From Allobosea sp. (GTDB taxonomy: Bacteria; Pseudomonadota; Alphaproteobacteria; Rhizobiales; Beijerinckiaceae): a DNA stretch of 64,000 nt. Numbering within the stretch: position 1 is the stretch's first letter; the number at the start of each line of letters is the position of its first letter. The DNA is taken from the NCBI RefSeq assembly GCF_030695125.1, contig NZ_JAUYTP010000016.1, positions 62,001-126,000 on the forward strand. The letters run 5' to 3'. The translations under genes and the position numbers were made by a program. The notes beneath the pieces were generated by a model, which was given only the letters and a program-made list of their open reading frames with translations, did no database searches and was not told the DNA's origin. Shown here piece by piece: positions 52,648-63,469 of the stretch.

Positions 52648-53361
52648 ATGACGCAAGAAAACAGGGCCAAGCCTGGGCCAAAGCGCCGCGCCCCTGCGCC
52701 TGCGCGGATCACGAAATCGCGTGCGCGCAGCGCCGCTGGCGTGCGCGAGATCTTCGCGCGTTTCGAAGCCGCCAATCCCGAGCCGAAGGGCGAGCTCGAC
52801 TACGTCAATCCCTTCACCCTGCTGGTCGCGGTGGTGCTCTCGGCGCAGGCGACCGATGTCGGCGTCAACAAGGCCACGCGCAAGCTGTTTGCGATCGCCG
52901 ACACGCCGCAGAAGATGCTGGCGCTGGGCGAGGATGTCGTGCGCGACCATGTGCGGACGATCGGCCTGTTCCGCACCAAGGCGAAGAACGTCATCGCGCT
53001 TTGCGAAAAGCTGATCGCGCAGTTCGGCGGCGAGGTTCCAACGACGCGCGAGGCGCTGGAGAGCCTGCCCGGGGTCGGCCGCAAGACGGCCAATGTCGTG
53101 CTCAACATCGCCTTCGGCGAGATCACCCACGCCGTCGACACCCATGTCTTCCGCGTCGCCAACCGGCTGCGCATCGCGCCGGGCAAGAACGTCCTGCAGG
53201 TCGAGCTCGGGCTGGAGAAGGCAGTGCCTGCGGCCTTCGGCCGCCACGCGCATCACTGGCTGATCCTGCACGGCCGCTACACCTGCAAGGCGCTGCGGCC
53301 CGAATGCGGGCGCTGCCTGCTGAACGATCTCTGCGACTCCCCCGACAAGCGCGTCGCCTGA
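52648..53361 (+). CDS. nth: endonuclease III
   Basis: A 237-residue DNA glycosylase/AP lyase removing oxidised pyrimidines. The helix-hairpin-helix LPGVGRKTANVVLN carries the catalytic lysine, VDTHVFRV the catalytic aspartate, and the C-terminal Fe-S loop is a perfect C-x6-C-x2-C-x5-C (CKALRPECGRCLLNDLC). An N-terminal Lys/Arg/Pro-rich extension of about 30 residues precedes the core. Start taken at 52648; a GTG at 52741 beside the core is an alternative if the extension is not translated. Confidence 0.95.
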   Translation: MTQENRAKPGPKRRAPAPARITKSRARSAAGVREIFARFEAANPEPKGELDYVNPFTLLVAVVLSAQATDVGVNKATRKLFAIADTPQKMLALGEDVVRDHVRTIGLFRTKAKNVIALCEKLIAQFGGEVPTTREALESLPGVGRKTANVVLNIAFGEITHAVDTHVFRVANRLRIAPGKNVLQVELGLEKAVPAAFGRHAHHWLILHGRYTCKALRPECGRCLLNDLCDSPDKRVA

Positions 53362-53371
53362 GGCGAAAGCG

Positions 53372-54028
53372 CTACTGGCTGGTCGTGGTGCAGCTGCCGT
53401 TGATGCAGGTGGTCGTCACCGTCTTGCAGACGCCGTTCGTGCATTCGCGCCGGGATTGCGTCGTGGTCCGGCCCTGCTGCTGGGTCGACTGTGTCGGGAT
53501 CGTCATGGAAGGCGCCGGCCGCATTGGCGTCGGCTGGATGCGGGTCGGCTGGAACGTGGTGGTGGGGATCCGCACCGTCGGCGTCATCGGCAGCGGCGAG
53601 GGGCGCGGCGGGCCGGGCGGGTTGACGCTGCCGCGGATCGCGGCGGCCATGGCCGCATCGGCCCGGCGCTGGTCGGCTCTGTCGCGCGCCTCGGCCTGGA
53701 GATCGGCATCGGGCACCGGCTGGCCGAGCCGTGCCAGAGCCTCCGCAGCCTGCAGGCTGCCCCAGCGCGCGCCTTGCGTGTAGTAGAACAGGTAGAGGTT
53801 TTCTTCCTTGGGGAAGCCGGCGATGCCCAGTTCATGGCAGCGCCCGGTGGCGAACAGGTTCGAGCCGGAGTTGGGGGCGAGCGACTTCGCGGCCGCGCAC
53901 CATTCCGGCGAATAGGCGGGTGACGAGGCGAGCGTCAGCTGCGGCGTCGCCTGGCAGGCCCCGAGCAGGGCGGCCATGATGAGAACGGCGGCGAAGCGGT
54001 GACGGGGCAGGCCAGAGAAGCGGGTCAC
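53372..54028 (-). CDS. lipoprotein with Pro/Thr-rich C-terminal region
   Basis: A 218-residue predicted lipoprotein: AAVLIMAALLGACQAT is a signal with lipobox LLGAC, Cys25. The mature part has a small helical domain (about 38-105, SPEWCAAAKSL, GRCHELGIAGFPKEENLYLFYYTQGARWGSLQAAEALARLG in parts) like a single Sel1-type repeat, then a Pro/Thr/Gln-rich linker (about 130-190) and a tail CTNGVCKTVTTTCINGSC with two paired cysteine motifs. Function unknown. It is convergent with nth, 10 bp apart. Confidence 0.78.
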   Translation of the reverse strand: MTRFSGLPRHRFAAVLIMAALLGACQATPQLTLASSPAYSPEWCAAAKSLAPNSGSNLFATGRCHELGIAGFPKEENLYLFYYTQGARWGSLQAAEALARLGQPVPDADLQAEARDRADQRRADAAMAAAIRGSVNPPGPPRPSPLPMTPTVRIPTTTFQPTRIQPTPMRPAPSMTIPTQSTQQQGRTTTQSRRECTNGVCKTVTTTCINGSCTTTSQ

Positions 54029-54261
54029 GGGGCAGGTCTCGCGATGCGTTTCCGAGAATGTCTAGCGCTCGCCATGCGGCAGGCAAGGTCCAAAATCTGC
54101 AACCATCGCCTCATGCGGCCTCGGGCGGCTGTGGATTTCGGCGCCTCCTGGGGCGATCGCTGCGATCCGGTTCCGCGCCATCATCGCGCCCGCATCGGGT
54201 GACAGGACGGCCGCAGACATGACGGCGGCACTTGCCGTTCGCGCACCCCGAAAGGTTCGAC

Positions 54262-55122
54262 ATGACGACGACAGCGATGGAAGTTCTTGGCCCCGGCCAT
54301 GTGGCAGTCGTCACGGGCGGGGCCTCCGGCATCGGTCTGGCGGCGGCCCGCGCCTTCGTTCGGCGCGGCATGACCGTCGTCCTGGCCGATCGCGACGAAA
54401 CCACCCTCGCTTTGGCCTTGGCGGAGTTCGCGGGCGCAGACATACCCGTGCTCGCCCGGCCGCTCGACGTTGCCGACCGCGGCGCGCTAGAGACGCTGCG
54501 CGACGAGGTGATGGGGCGTTTCGGGGCCGTGCATGTGCTGATGAACAATGCTGGCATCCAGCCCGGCAGTGCCCTGTTCTCGCCGGCCGAGGACTGGCAG
54601 CGCATCCTCGCGGTCAATCTCTGGGGCATCATCCATGGCACCCAGGTCTTCGTGCCGGCCATGCTGGAGAGCGGTCAGCCCGGCCTCGTCATCAACACCG
54701 GCTCGAAGCAGGGCATCACCACCCCGCCCGGAGACCCCGCCTACAACGTCTCGAAGACGGCGGTGAAGGCCTTCACCGAGGCCCTGCAGCACGATCTGCG
54801 CGGTCGCGCCGGCTGCCGGATCAGCGCCCATCTGCTGATCCCCGGCTTCGTCTTCACCGAGCTGACGGCGCGGGGCCGCACCGATAAGCCCGACGGCGCC
54901 TGGACGCCCGACGAGACCGTCGCCTTCATGCTGGAGCGGCTGGAAGAGGGCGACTTCTACATCCTCTGCCCGGACAACGACACGCCGCGCGCGCTCGACG
55001 AGAAGCGCATGGCCTGGGCCATGGGCGACCTCATCGAGAACCGCCCGCCGCTGTCACGTTGGCACCCCGATCACGCCGAGGCGTTCAAGACCTTCCTCAA
55101 GAAGGCGCCCGCGGCTCAGTAG
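54262..55122 (+). CDS. short-chain dehydrogenase/reductase (SDR)
   Basis: A 286-residue classical SDR. The cofactor motif TGGASGIG is at 18-25, with LADRD at the end of the second strand suggesting NAD(H); NNAG is at 95-98; the catalytic Tyr161 and Lys165 stand in AYNVSK with NTGS upstream. The C-terminal part (EEGDFYILCPDNDTPRALDEKRMAWA) is family-specific. Substrate unknown. The adjusted start follows GAAAGG. Its 3' end overlaps the convergent hydroxyacid dehydrogenase gene by 7 bp. Confidence 0.9.
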   Translation: MTTTAMEVLGPGHVAVVTGGASGIGLAAARAFVRRGMTVVLADRDETTLALALAEFAGADIPVLARPLDVADRGALETLRDEVMGRFGAVHVLMNNAGIQPGSALFSPAEDWQRILAVNLWGIIHGTQVFVPAMLESGQPGLVINTGSKQGITTPPGDPAYNVSKTAVKAFTEALQHDLRGRAGCRISAHLLIPGFVFTELTARGRTDKPDGAWTPDETVAFMLERLEEGDFYILCPDNDTPRALDEKRMAWAMGDLIENRPPLSRWHPDHAEAFKTFLKKAPAAQ

Positions 55123-56056
55123 CCGCGCGCGGGGTCGACGACGTGCTCCAGCGGCTCGCCGGCCTCGAGCCTTCGGATCTGCGCGGCGATCAGCGTCGCG
55201 ATCGCCTCGGGCTCCGACATCGCCGCATTGTGGGGCGTCACGGTTACGGCGGGATGGGCCCAGAGCCGCGACTCCGCCGGCAGCGGCTCGGTTTCGAACA
55301 CGTCGAGCGTGGCGCCCTTCAGCGTGCCGGCTTCCAGCGCAGCCAGAATGTCGGCCTCGACCTGCAGCCGGCCCCGGCCGGCATTGATCAGGAACGGCCC
55401 GCCGAGGCGCCCGCCCTGGGCAAGCCCGGCGAGCAGCTTGGCGTCGATCAGGCCGCGCGTGTCCGGCGTCAGCGGCAGCAGGCTGACGAGGATGTCGGTA
55501 CGGCCAAGGAAATCCACCATGCCGTCGCTGCCGGAGAAGGTCGCGAGACCGTCGATCGTCTTCGGCGAGCGGCTCCAGCCGGCGACATCAAAACCCATCA
55601 CCTTGAGCTTGCGGGCGGCGTCCTGTCCGAGTTCGCCGAGCCCCATAATGCCGACGCGCACGGCGCGCGCGGCCGGCTGGTTGCGGTCGTCCTCCCAACT
55701 CTTGTCGATCTGCTGACGGTCGTAGCGCGGCTGCTGGCGCAGATAGCGCAGGCAGTGCAGCACGACATATTCGCTCATCCGCGTCGTCAGGTCGGGATCG
55801 ACCACGCGTGCGATCGGCACCTCCGGCAGGCGCGTATCGGCAAAGAGATGGTCGACGCCGGCGCCCAGCGAAAACACCGCCGCGAGGTTCGGCAGGCCCG
55901 ACAGGCTGCCCTCGGGATGTTTCCAGCTCGCGACGTAATGCACCGAGCGCCGGTCGAAGGGCTCCCCCAGGATCACCACCGGCATATCCGGCAGCAGCGC
56001 CGCAAAGCGCGCGCGCCAATCCTCGACATGCCATCCCGTCATTGCCAGCAGCAGGC

Positions 56057-56060
<4 letters not shown>
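55116..56060 (-). CDS. ghrA: glyoxylate/hydroxypyruvate reductase A-like 2-hydroxyacid dehydrogenase
   Basis: A 314-residue D-isomer-specific 2-hydroxyacid dehydrogenase. The Rossmann motif [10 protein letters not shown] is near 138-147, the substrate Arg in INAGRGRLQ, the catalytic Glu in DVFETEPLP and the catalytic His in [17 protein letters not shown] is typical of GhrA. It reduces glyoxylate or hydroxypyruvate with NADPH. Its ATG overlaps the deoA stop (ATGA), so it is the last gene of the nucleoside operon; the metabolic link to deoxyribose breakdown is not obvious. Confidence 0.88.
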
Positions 56061-57385
<1,325 letters not shown>

Positions 57386-57386
57386 C

Positions 57387-58151
57387 TCAGTATGACCCGC
57401 TCGCCATGCCCGACGCCCCGCCCGCGATCGCGTCGACCAGCACCTGGTGCAGCCCGCTCGCGCCGAAGCGGAAGGTCTCGGCCCTCGCCCAGTCCGGCCC
57501 CATGATGGCGTCGGCCAGTTCCAGATAGCCCGCGGCATCCGCGAGCGTGCGGATCCCACCCGAGGGCTTGAGGCCCACCGGCCGGCCGCTCGCCGCGATG
57601 ACCTCCAGCATCGTCCGGGCCGCCGGCAGGCTGGCCGAATGCGTGGTCTTGCCGGTCGATGTCTTGATGAAATCGGCTCCGGCCGCGATGGCGAGTTCGG
57701 AGGCGGCGCGCACCCGGTCGAGATCGGGGTACTCCCCGGTTTCGAGGATGACCTTCAGCGTCCGGCCCTCGCAGGCCTCCCTGACGGCGCGGACCATGGC
57801 CTCGGCGCCCGCTGCGTCGCCGGCGAGGAAGGCGCGCCAGGGCAGGACGAGGTCGATCTCGTCGGCTCCCGCCGCGACCGCGCCCTGCGTCTCCGCCAGC
57901 ACCTCGGCGCCCGTCGCGTCGCCCTGCGGGAAATTCACGACCGTCGCGATTTTGACAGGCGCTCTCCCCAGCATCGTGCGCGCCTGCGCCACGAAGCGCG
58001 GCCAGATGCAGATCGCCGCGACCGGGCCCGGCGCACCGACGGCCCGCGCACACAGCGCGGCCAGCCCCGCCTCGTCGGCATTGTCGGAGAGATCGGTCAG
58101 GTCGAGCAGGGACAAAGCCCGCCGCGCAGTCGCGAGGGTGGATGCCGGCAT
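57387..58151 (-). CDS. deoC: deoxyribose-phosphate aldolase
   Basis: A 254-residue class I aldolase cleaving deoxyribose-5-phosphate to acetaldehyde and glyceraldehyde-3-phosphate. The Schiff-base lysine is about Lys163 in [18 protein letters not shown] carries the catalytic Asp and [11 protein letters not shown] the proton-relay lysine. The ATG at 58151 overlaps the upstream stop by one base (TGATG); a GTG at 58154 is also possible. Confidence 0.94.
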   Translation of the reverse strand: MPASTLATARRALSLLDLTDLSDNADEAGLAALCARAVGAPGPVAAICIWPRFVAQARTMLGRAPVKIATVVNFPQGDATGAEVLAETQGAVAAGADEIDLVLPWRAFLAGDAAGAEAMVRAVREACEGRTLKVILETGEYPDLDRVRAASELAIAAGADFIKTSTGKTTHSASLPAARTMLEVIAASGRPVGLKPSGGIRTLADAAGYLELADAIMGPDWARAETFRFGASGLHQVLVDAIAGGASGMASGSY

Positions 58152-58963
58152 CACAGGCTCCTCAGGAAGGCGCGCAGCAGGCGGGCGAGGTCGGCCGCCG
58201 CCCGGCCGGCCACTTCCTTGGTCTCGTCGTGATGGGGCGCGCCGCCATGCAGGCCCGCGCCCATATTGGTGACGATCGACAGTCCCGCGACGCGCAAGCC
58301 GTGCCGCCGCGCCAGGATGACCTCAGGCACGGTCGACATGCCCACCAGATCGGCGCCCATCACCTGCGCCATCCGGATCTCGGCCGGCGTCTCGAAGCTC
58401 GGGCCAGAGAACCACATATAGACGCCCTCGCCCAGCGACAGCCCCTCGGCCGCCGCGGCGCGCGCCAGGCCCGCCCGAAGCGCCGGGTCATAGGCGTCGA
58501 CCATCGGCACAAAGCGCCCGTCGCCGGCGTCGCCGACGAGCGGGTTCGGCCCGTTCAGATTGATGTGGTCGGTGATGACAGCGAGGCTGCCCGGCGGCAT
58601 CTGCGGCTTCAGCGAGCCTGCGGCATTGGTCAGGATCAGCGGCGGCGCCCCAAGCTCGCAGAGCATGCCGAGCGGCACCCGCATCACCGCCGGGTCGCCG
58701 CCCTCGTAGTAATGCGCCCGGCCCTGATAGATCAGCACCGTCCTGCCCTCGAGCCGGCCGATGCAGAGCTGCCGCGCATGGCCCGAGACGCCACCCGCCG
58801 GAAAGCCGGGGATCGCCGCGTAGGGAATGCGGATCGCATCCTCCAGCTGGTCGGCGAGCCCGCCGAGCCCGGTGCCCAGCACGATGGCGCAGTCGATCGG
58901 ACCCGTCGCGCCATGGGCGCGGACGGCCTCGGCCGCTTCCGTGAAGGCGGTGTCGATGCTCAT
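58151..58963 (-). CDS. purine nucleoside phosphorylase (trimeric type I)
   Basis: A 270-residue PNP of the trimeric inosine/guanosine class. IVLGTGLGGLAD forms the phosphate loop, FPAGGVSGHARQLCIG and GRAHYYEGGDP follow, LTNAAGSL and the purine-site MWFSGPSFETPAEIRMAQ and GMSTVPEVI are family hallmarks. It phosphorolyses purine (deoxy)nucleosides. The adjusted ATG at 58963 (MSIDTAF) is more typical than the frame start at 58990. Repeat A copy 2 separates it from cdd. Confidence 0.93.
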   Translation of the reverse strand: MSIDTAFTEAAEAVRAHGATGPIDCAIVLGTGLGGLADQLEDAIRIPYAAIPGFPAGGVSGHARQLCIGRLEGRTVLIYQGRAHYYEGGDPAVMRVPLGMLCELGAPPLILTNAAGSLKPQMPPGSLAVITDHINLNGPNPLVGDAGDGRFVPMVDAYDPALRAGLARAAAAEGLSLGEGVYMWFSGPSFETPAEIRMAQVMGADLVGMSTVPEVILARRHGLRVAGLSIVTNMGAGLHGGAPHHDETKEVAGRAAADLARLLRAFLRSL

Positions 58964-58981
58964 TCCGTTACGATCCCCTAA

Positions 58982-59087
58982 AGCCCTCATCCTGAGGAGC
59001 CGCGTAGCGGCGTCTCGATGGATGGTCCAGTACGCTTGCGAGCATCCTTCGAGACGCGGACTGTCGTCCGCTCCTCAGGATGAGGCT
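58982..59087. repeat. long palindromic repeat, family A copy 2
   Basis: Left arm AGCCCTCATCCTGAGGAGC (58982-59000) and right arm GCTCCTCAGGATGAGGCT (59070-59087) match copy 1 with one base deleted. The inner TCTCGATGGATGGTCCAG stretch is also shared. It lies between cdd and the PNP gene inside the nucleoside operon. Confidence 0.85.
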
Positions 59088-59142
59088 GCAGAAACACGTC
59101 GGTCAAAGACAAAGGCGTTCGGCCACACGACAAAGAACAGCG

Positions 59143-59562
59143 TCACCGGCGCAGATTGTCCGGTCCGAAGGAGGCGGGCAACAACTCCGCCAGCGAGAAC
59201 ATCTGCCGGATGCCGCCGGGCCCCGCGATCGCGACGGGCGTCTCCGGCGCGGCGAATTCGCGGATGCGCTGGCGGCAGGCGCCGCAGGGCGTCACCAGTT
59301 CGTCGCCGTCGCCGACCACGAGGATCGCGCGGATGCGTCGGCCGCCCCCGACGATCATCGCCGAGATCGCGCCCTGCTCGGCGCAGCTTCCGGACGGATA
59401 GGCGGCGTTCTCGACATTGCAGCCGGGATAGACGACGCCGTCCTCGCCGAGGATCGCGGCGCCGACGCGAAAGCGCGAATAGGGGGCATAGGCGAAGGTC
59501 TGCACCCGCGCGGCAGCGGCAAACAGCGCCTCGAAATCGATCGCCTCGGTGCTTCCGGCCAT
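59143..59562 (-). CDS. cdd: cytidine deaminase
   Basis: A 139-residue homotetrameric-type enzyme converting (deoxy)cytidine to (deoxy)uridine. The zinc and catalytic residues are in CAEQGAIS (Cys and Glu) and PCGACRQRI (two Cys); the substrate strand NVENAAYPSG is intact. It lies 3 bp after the upstream permease stop, so translation is probably coupled. It supplies uridine and deoxyuridine to the phosphorylase steps. Confidence 0.95.
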   Translation of the reverse strand: MAGSTEAIDFEALFAAAARVQTFAYAPYSRFRVGAAILGEDGVVYPGCNVENAAYPSGSCAEQGAISAMIVGGGRRIRAILVVGDGDELVTPCGACRQRIREFAAPETPVAIAGPGGIRQMFSLAELLPASFGPDNLRR

Positions 59563-59565
59563 GGC

Positions 59566-60540
59566 TCAGCGCTCCTTCACATAAGGCATGCCGGCGGCCT
59601 TGGGCGGCGTCGATTTGCCGATGAAGCCGGCAAGCAGGATCACCGTCATCAGATAGGGCAAAGCCTGGATCGCCTGCACCGGCACCTGCCCGATGCCAGG
59701 CAGCGCCACGCCCTGCAGCCGGATCGCCACCGCGTCGAGCCCGCCGAAGAGCAGGCAGGCCCAGAGCGCAGGCCAGGGCCGCCAATTGGCGAAGATCACG
59801 GCGGCGAGCGCGATGAAGCCCTTGCCGGCGGTCATATGCGGCAGGAACCCGGCCGATTGCGAGACGGCGAGATAGGTCCCGCCCAGCCCGCACAGCACGC
59901 CGCAGATGATCACGGCGCCATAGCGTAGCCCGGCCACCGAGATGCCCGCCGTATCGACAGCCGCCGGGTTCTCGCCGACGGCGCGCAGCCGCAGGCCGAA
60001 ACGGGTGCGCTTCAGCACCAGGGCCGTCAGAACGACCGCCAACAGCGCGAGATAGGCCGGCGCGGACTGGCCCGAGACCACCTCGTCATAGATCAGGCCA
60101 AAGCCCGGCACCTGCTCCCGCAGCGTCTGCGCAAACGGCAGGGTGATCTCGCCGAAGCGCGCGGCGCCCTCCAGCGTGGGCGTGCGCCCGCCCTGGCCGA
60201 ACCAGGCATTGCCGAGGATCACGGTCAGCCCCGCCGCCAGCATGTTGATGGCGACGCCGGAGACGATCTGGTTGCCGCGCCAGGTGATCGCGGCGAAGCC
60301 GTGGACCAGCGACAGCATCACCGAGGCGAGGATGCCGGCGCCGAGTCCCGCCCAGGCCGAGCCGCTCTGGGCGGCGATGACGGCGGCGGCGAAGGCGGCG
60401 ACCAGCATCTTGCCCTCGAGCCCGATATCGACGACCCCGGCCCGCTCCGACCAGAGGCCAGCCATCGCGGCGCAGAGCAGCGGCACCGAGAGACGGATCG
60501 CGGAGTCGAGCACGACGGCGAAGGTGGCGATCGCGTCCAT
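59566..60540 (-). CDS. nucleoside ABC transporter permease (NupQ-like)
   Basis: A 324-residue membrane protein of the RbsC/BPD_transp_2 type with about nine helices. LWSERAGVVDIGLEGKMLVAAF near the N-terminus and RAVGENPAAVDTAGISV later are typical of BMP-type nucleoside importers. A palindromic repeat (family D) lies in the 163-bp gap to the other permease gene. Confidence 0.9.
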   Translation of the reverse strand: MDAIATFAVVLDSAIRLSVPLLCAAMAGLWSERAGVVDIGLEGKMLVAAFAAAVIAAQSGSAWAGLGAGILASVMLSLVHGFAAITWRGNQIVSGVAINMLAAGLTVILGNAWFGQGGRTPTLEGAARFGEITLPFAQTLREQVPGFGLIYDEVVSGQSAPAYLALLAVVLTALVLKRTRFGLRLRAVGENPAAVDTAGISVAGLRYGAVIICGVLCGLGGTYLAVSQSAGFLPHMTAGKGFIALAAVIFANWRPWPALWACLLFGGLDAVAIRLQGVALPGIGQVPVQAIQALPYLMTVILLAGFIGKSTPPKAAGMPYVKER

Positions 60541-60562
60541 GGTCAGCCGCCCCTCCCTGTCT

Positions 60563-60683
60563 TTCCGGGGCTTCGCACAGCGAAGAACCCGGAACCCACG
60601 ACGGGGCGCGAATGGTTGAAGCCACTGCAGCCGGGCTCACCCGGTCGTGGGTTCCGGGTTCGGCCCTGCGGGCCGCCCCGGAA
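60563..60683. repeat. nested palindromic repeat, family D
   Basis: Outer arms TTCCGGGGC (60563-60571) and GCCCCGGAA (60675-60683) enclose perfect 17-bp arms beginning AACCCGGAACCCACGAC (60586-60602, inverse 60644-60660). It fills the gap between the two permease genes of the nucleoside operon. Confidence 0.87.
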
Positions 60684-60703
60684 TGACAGGAGGGGTCGCG
60701 CGC

Positions 60704-61804
60704 TCATGCCACCCGCCCTGGCCGCAGCAGCAGCGCCACCGCCCGCCGGAACAGCCCGTCGAGCGCACCCGCGAAGAGGATGATGACTCCGCCGATCACC
60801 ACCACCATATCGCGGGTGATGCTCGGCTTGTCGAAGGAGAGCTCCGCCCCGCCCTGGTAGAGCACGCCGAAGAGCAGCGCTGCCAGCGCCACGCCGACCG
60901 GGTGTCCGCGCCCCATCAGCGCCACCGCGATGCCGACGAAACCGTAGCCGGCGGTGAAATCGAGCAGCAGCCGGTGCTGCACGCCCATCACTTCGTTGAC
61001 GGCGAGCCCGCCGGCGAGCGCGCCCGAAATCGCCATGGCGACCATGGTGATGCGCGCGGGCGAGATGCCGGCGTAAGTCGCGGCTCTCGGATTGGCGCCG
61101 ACGGTGCGGATCGCATAACCCAGCCGCGAGCGGAAGATCAGCGCCCAGACGGCGACGAGCGCGGCGAGCGCCAGCAGGAAGGCGCTGTTCAGCGGCGTCG
61201 AGGGCAGGGTGATGCCCAGCGGCGCCAGCAGCTTGTGCATTGGGGTCAGGACCGCATGGGCGGCGAATTCCGGCGTCTCCGGCTGCATCGAGCCGGGTTT
61301 GCCGATCACTTCCACCAGCAGATAGACGGTCAGCGTCGCCGCCAGGAAGTTGAACATGATCGTGGTGATCACGACATGGCTGCCGCGCGTGGCCTGGAGC
61401 CAGCCGGGGATGAAGCCGTAGAGCGCCCCGCCCGCCGCCGCCGCCAGGATCGCGAGCGGGACCAGCAGCAGGCCGGGCAGCGGCGCCAGCCAGAGGCAGG
61501 CCAGCGCGGCGAAGATGCCGGCGATTGTGGCCTGGCCCTCGCCGCCGATGTTGAACAGCCCGGCATGGAAGGCGACCGCGACGGCGAGCCCCGTGAAGAT
61601 GAAATTCGTCGTGTAGTAGAGCGTGAAGCCGATGCCCTCGGCCGAGCCGAGCGCGCCGCGCAGCAGGAGCGCGGTCGCCTCCAGCGGGCTCTCGCCGATG
61701 CCGATGACGACGAGCCCGGATACGGCCAGCGCCGCCGCGACGGAAACCAGCGGAACCAGCGCCGTGTCCGCCCAGCGCGGCAGTTCGATCGGGGCGGCGC
61801 TCAT
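60704..61804 (-). CDS. nucleoside ABC transporter permease (NupP-like)
   Basis: A 366-residue RbsC-type permease with nine or ten helices. NFIFTGLAVAVAFHAGLFNIGGEGQ in parts and RTVGANPRAATYAGISPARI are the landmarks of the larger permease of BMP-family systems. The ATG at 61804 (MSAAPIELP) is the family-like start; the longer frame to 61888 runs through a repeat element. It pairs with the 59566 permease. Confidence 0.9.
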   Translation of the reverse strand: MSAAPIELPRWADTALVPLVSVAAALAVSGLVVIGIGESPLEATALLLRGALGSAEGIGFTLYYTTNFIFTGLAVAVAFHAGLFNIGGEGQATIAGIFAALACLWLAPLPGLLLVPLAILAAAAGGALYGFIPGWLQATRGSHVVITTIMFNFLAATLTVYLLVEVIGKPGSMQPETPEFAAHAVLTPMHKLLAPLGITLPSTPLNSAFLLALAALVAVWALIFRSRLGYAIRTVGANPRAATYAGISPARITMVAMAISGALAGGLAVNEVMGVQHRLLLDFTAGYGFVGIAVALMGRGHPVGVALAALLFGVLYQGGAELSFDKPSITRDMVVVIGGVIILFAGALDGLFRRAVALLLRPGRVA

Positions 61805-61815
61805 GGCGTGTCCAC

Positions 61816-61892
61816 CGTCATTCTCGGGCGAAGCGAAGCGCAGACCCGAGAATCTCCGGCAAGAGATGCTCGGGTCAAGCCCGAGCATGACG
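61816..61892. repeat. REP-like palindrome pair, family B copy 5
   Basis: CGTCATTCTCGGGCGAAGCG ... GACCCGAGAAT followed by GAGATGCTCGGGTCAAGCCCGAGCATGACG. Opposite order to copy 2. Located between the ATPase and permease genes of the nucleoside operon. Confidence 0.88.
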
Positions 61893-61913
61893 TCCGTTGC
61901 GCATGCCGCACCC

Positions 61914-63446
61914 TCACGCCGCCTGCTCCGTCACGCCGGCCATCAGCAACCCGAGATCGCGCTCGTCGGCTTCGCTCGCCAGCCGTTCGCCGGTGATGCG
62001 CCCGCCGCACATCGCCAGAATCCGGTCCGACAGCGCCATCACCTCCTCGAGCTCGACCGAGACGAGCAGGATCGCGACGCCGGCATCACGCAGGGCGATC
62101 AGCCGGCGGTGGATGGCTTCGATCGCGCCGATATCGACCCCGCGCGTCGGCTGGCCGACCAGCAACACCTTCGGCGCCCGCTCGATCTCGCGGGCGAGCA
62201 CGATCTTCTGCTGGTTGCCGCCCGAGAATTTCGCCGTCTTCAGGCCTGGGTCCGGCGGGCGCACGTCATAGGCCGCGAAGGTGTCCCGCGCCCGAGCGGC
62301 GATCGTCGCCGGTGACAGAAAAGGACCGGGCCCCAGCACCGGATCGTCCTGATAGCCGAGGATCGCGTTCTCCGCGGCGGGAAAGGCGGTGACGAGCCCG
62401 GTCCGCAGCCGGTCCTCCGGCACATGCATCAGGCCGAGCTTGCGCAGCCGCGCCGGATTGCGGTCGGCCGAGGTCAGCACCTGCCCGTTCAGCCGGATGA
62501 CGCCGCGCGAGGGCTGGGCCAGGCCGGCCAGCACCTCGAGCAATTCGCTCTGGCCGTTGCCGGCGACGCCGGCGATGCCGACGATCTCGCCTTCATGCAG
62601 CGTCAGGTCTATCCCTGAAAGCAGCGCGACGCCGCGCGCGTCGACCATGTCGAGCCCGACCGCCTCAAGCACCTTCGCCCCGCGCGGCCGCGCCTCCTTC
62701 TCGACGCGCAGCAGCACGCGCCGGCCGACCATCGCCTCCGCGATCTCCGGCGGCGAGGTTTCGGGCGTCGCCAGGTGCGCGACCATCTCGCCGCGCCGCA
62801 TCACCGAGACGCGGTCCGTGATCGCCATGATCTCGCGCAGCTTGTGGGTGATCAGGATGACCGTCTTGCCCTGCTCCCGCAGCGCCCGCAGCAGGGCAAA
62901 GAGCTGGTCGGCCTCCGGCGGCGTCAGCACGGCCGTGGGCTCGTCGAGGATCAGGATCTGCGCGCCGCGATAGAGCGCCTTGAGAATCTCGACGCGCTGC
63001 TGCAGCCCGACCGAGAGATCGCCGACGATGGCGTCCGGATCGATCGCCAGCCCGAATTGCTCCGACAGCCGCGCCAGTTCGGCCCGCGCCCGCTTGACGC
63101 CGCCGCTGAGCCAGGCGCCGCCCTCGGCCCCGAGCACGACGTTCTCGACGACGCTCAGCGTCTCCACCAGCATGAAGTGCTGGTGGACCATGCCGATGCC
63201 GAGCGCGATCGCGTCCGCCGGCGTTCGGATGACGCAAGGCCGGCCCGCCACAGCGATCTCGCCCGCATCGGCCTCGTAGAAGCCGTAGAGGATCGACATC
63301 AGCGTCGACTTGCCAGCGCCGTTCTCGCCGACGATGCCGTGGATCGAGCCGGCCGCCACCGAAAGCGACACGTCGCGATTGGCCTGCACCGGGCCGAATC
63401 GCTTCGAGATGCCGGTGAGGGCGATGGCGGGGGTCGGTGCCGTCAT
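61914..63446 (-). CDS. nucleoside ABC transporter ATP-binding protein (two ABC domains, NupO-like)
   Basis: A 510-residue tandem ATPase. Domain 1 has Walker A GENGAGKST near 37-45, signature LSVGLQQR and Walker B ILILDEPTAVL; domain 2 has a degenerate Walker A GVAGNGQSE, signature FSGGNQQK and an altered Walker B VLLVGQPTRGVD where the usual Asp-Glu pair is changed, as in many RbsA-type proteins. It energises nucleoside import. Adjusted ATG at 63446. Confidence 0.92.
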   Translation of the reverse strand: MTAPTPAIALTGISKRFGPVQANRDVSLSVAAGSIHGIVGENGAGKSTLMSILYGFYEADAGEIAVAGRPCVIRTPADAIALGIGMVHQHFMLVETLSVVENVVLGAEGGAWLSGGVKRARAELARLSEQFGLAIDPDAIVGDLSVGLQQRVEILKALYRGAQILILDEPTAVLTPPEADQLFALLRALREQGKTVILITHKLREIMAITDRVSVMRRGEMVAHLATPETSPPEIAEAMVGRRVLLRVEKEARPRGAKVLEAVGLDMVDARGVALLSGIDLTLHEGEIVGIAGVAGNGQSELLEVLAGLAQPSRGVIRLNGQVLTSADRNPARLRKLGLMHVPEDRLRTGLVTAFPAAENAILGYQDDPVLGPGPFLSPATIAARARDTFAAYDVRPPDPGLKTAKFSGGNQQKIVLAREIERAPKVLLVGQPTRGVDIGAIEAIHRRLIALRDAGVAILLVSVELEEVMALSDRILAMCGGRITGERLASEADERDLGLLMAGVTEQAA

Positions 63447-63469
63447 GACGCGGAAGCGTGAGCCCAAAG

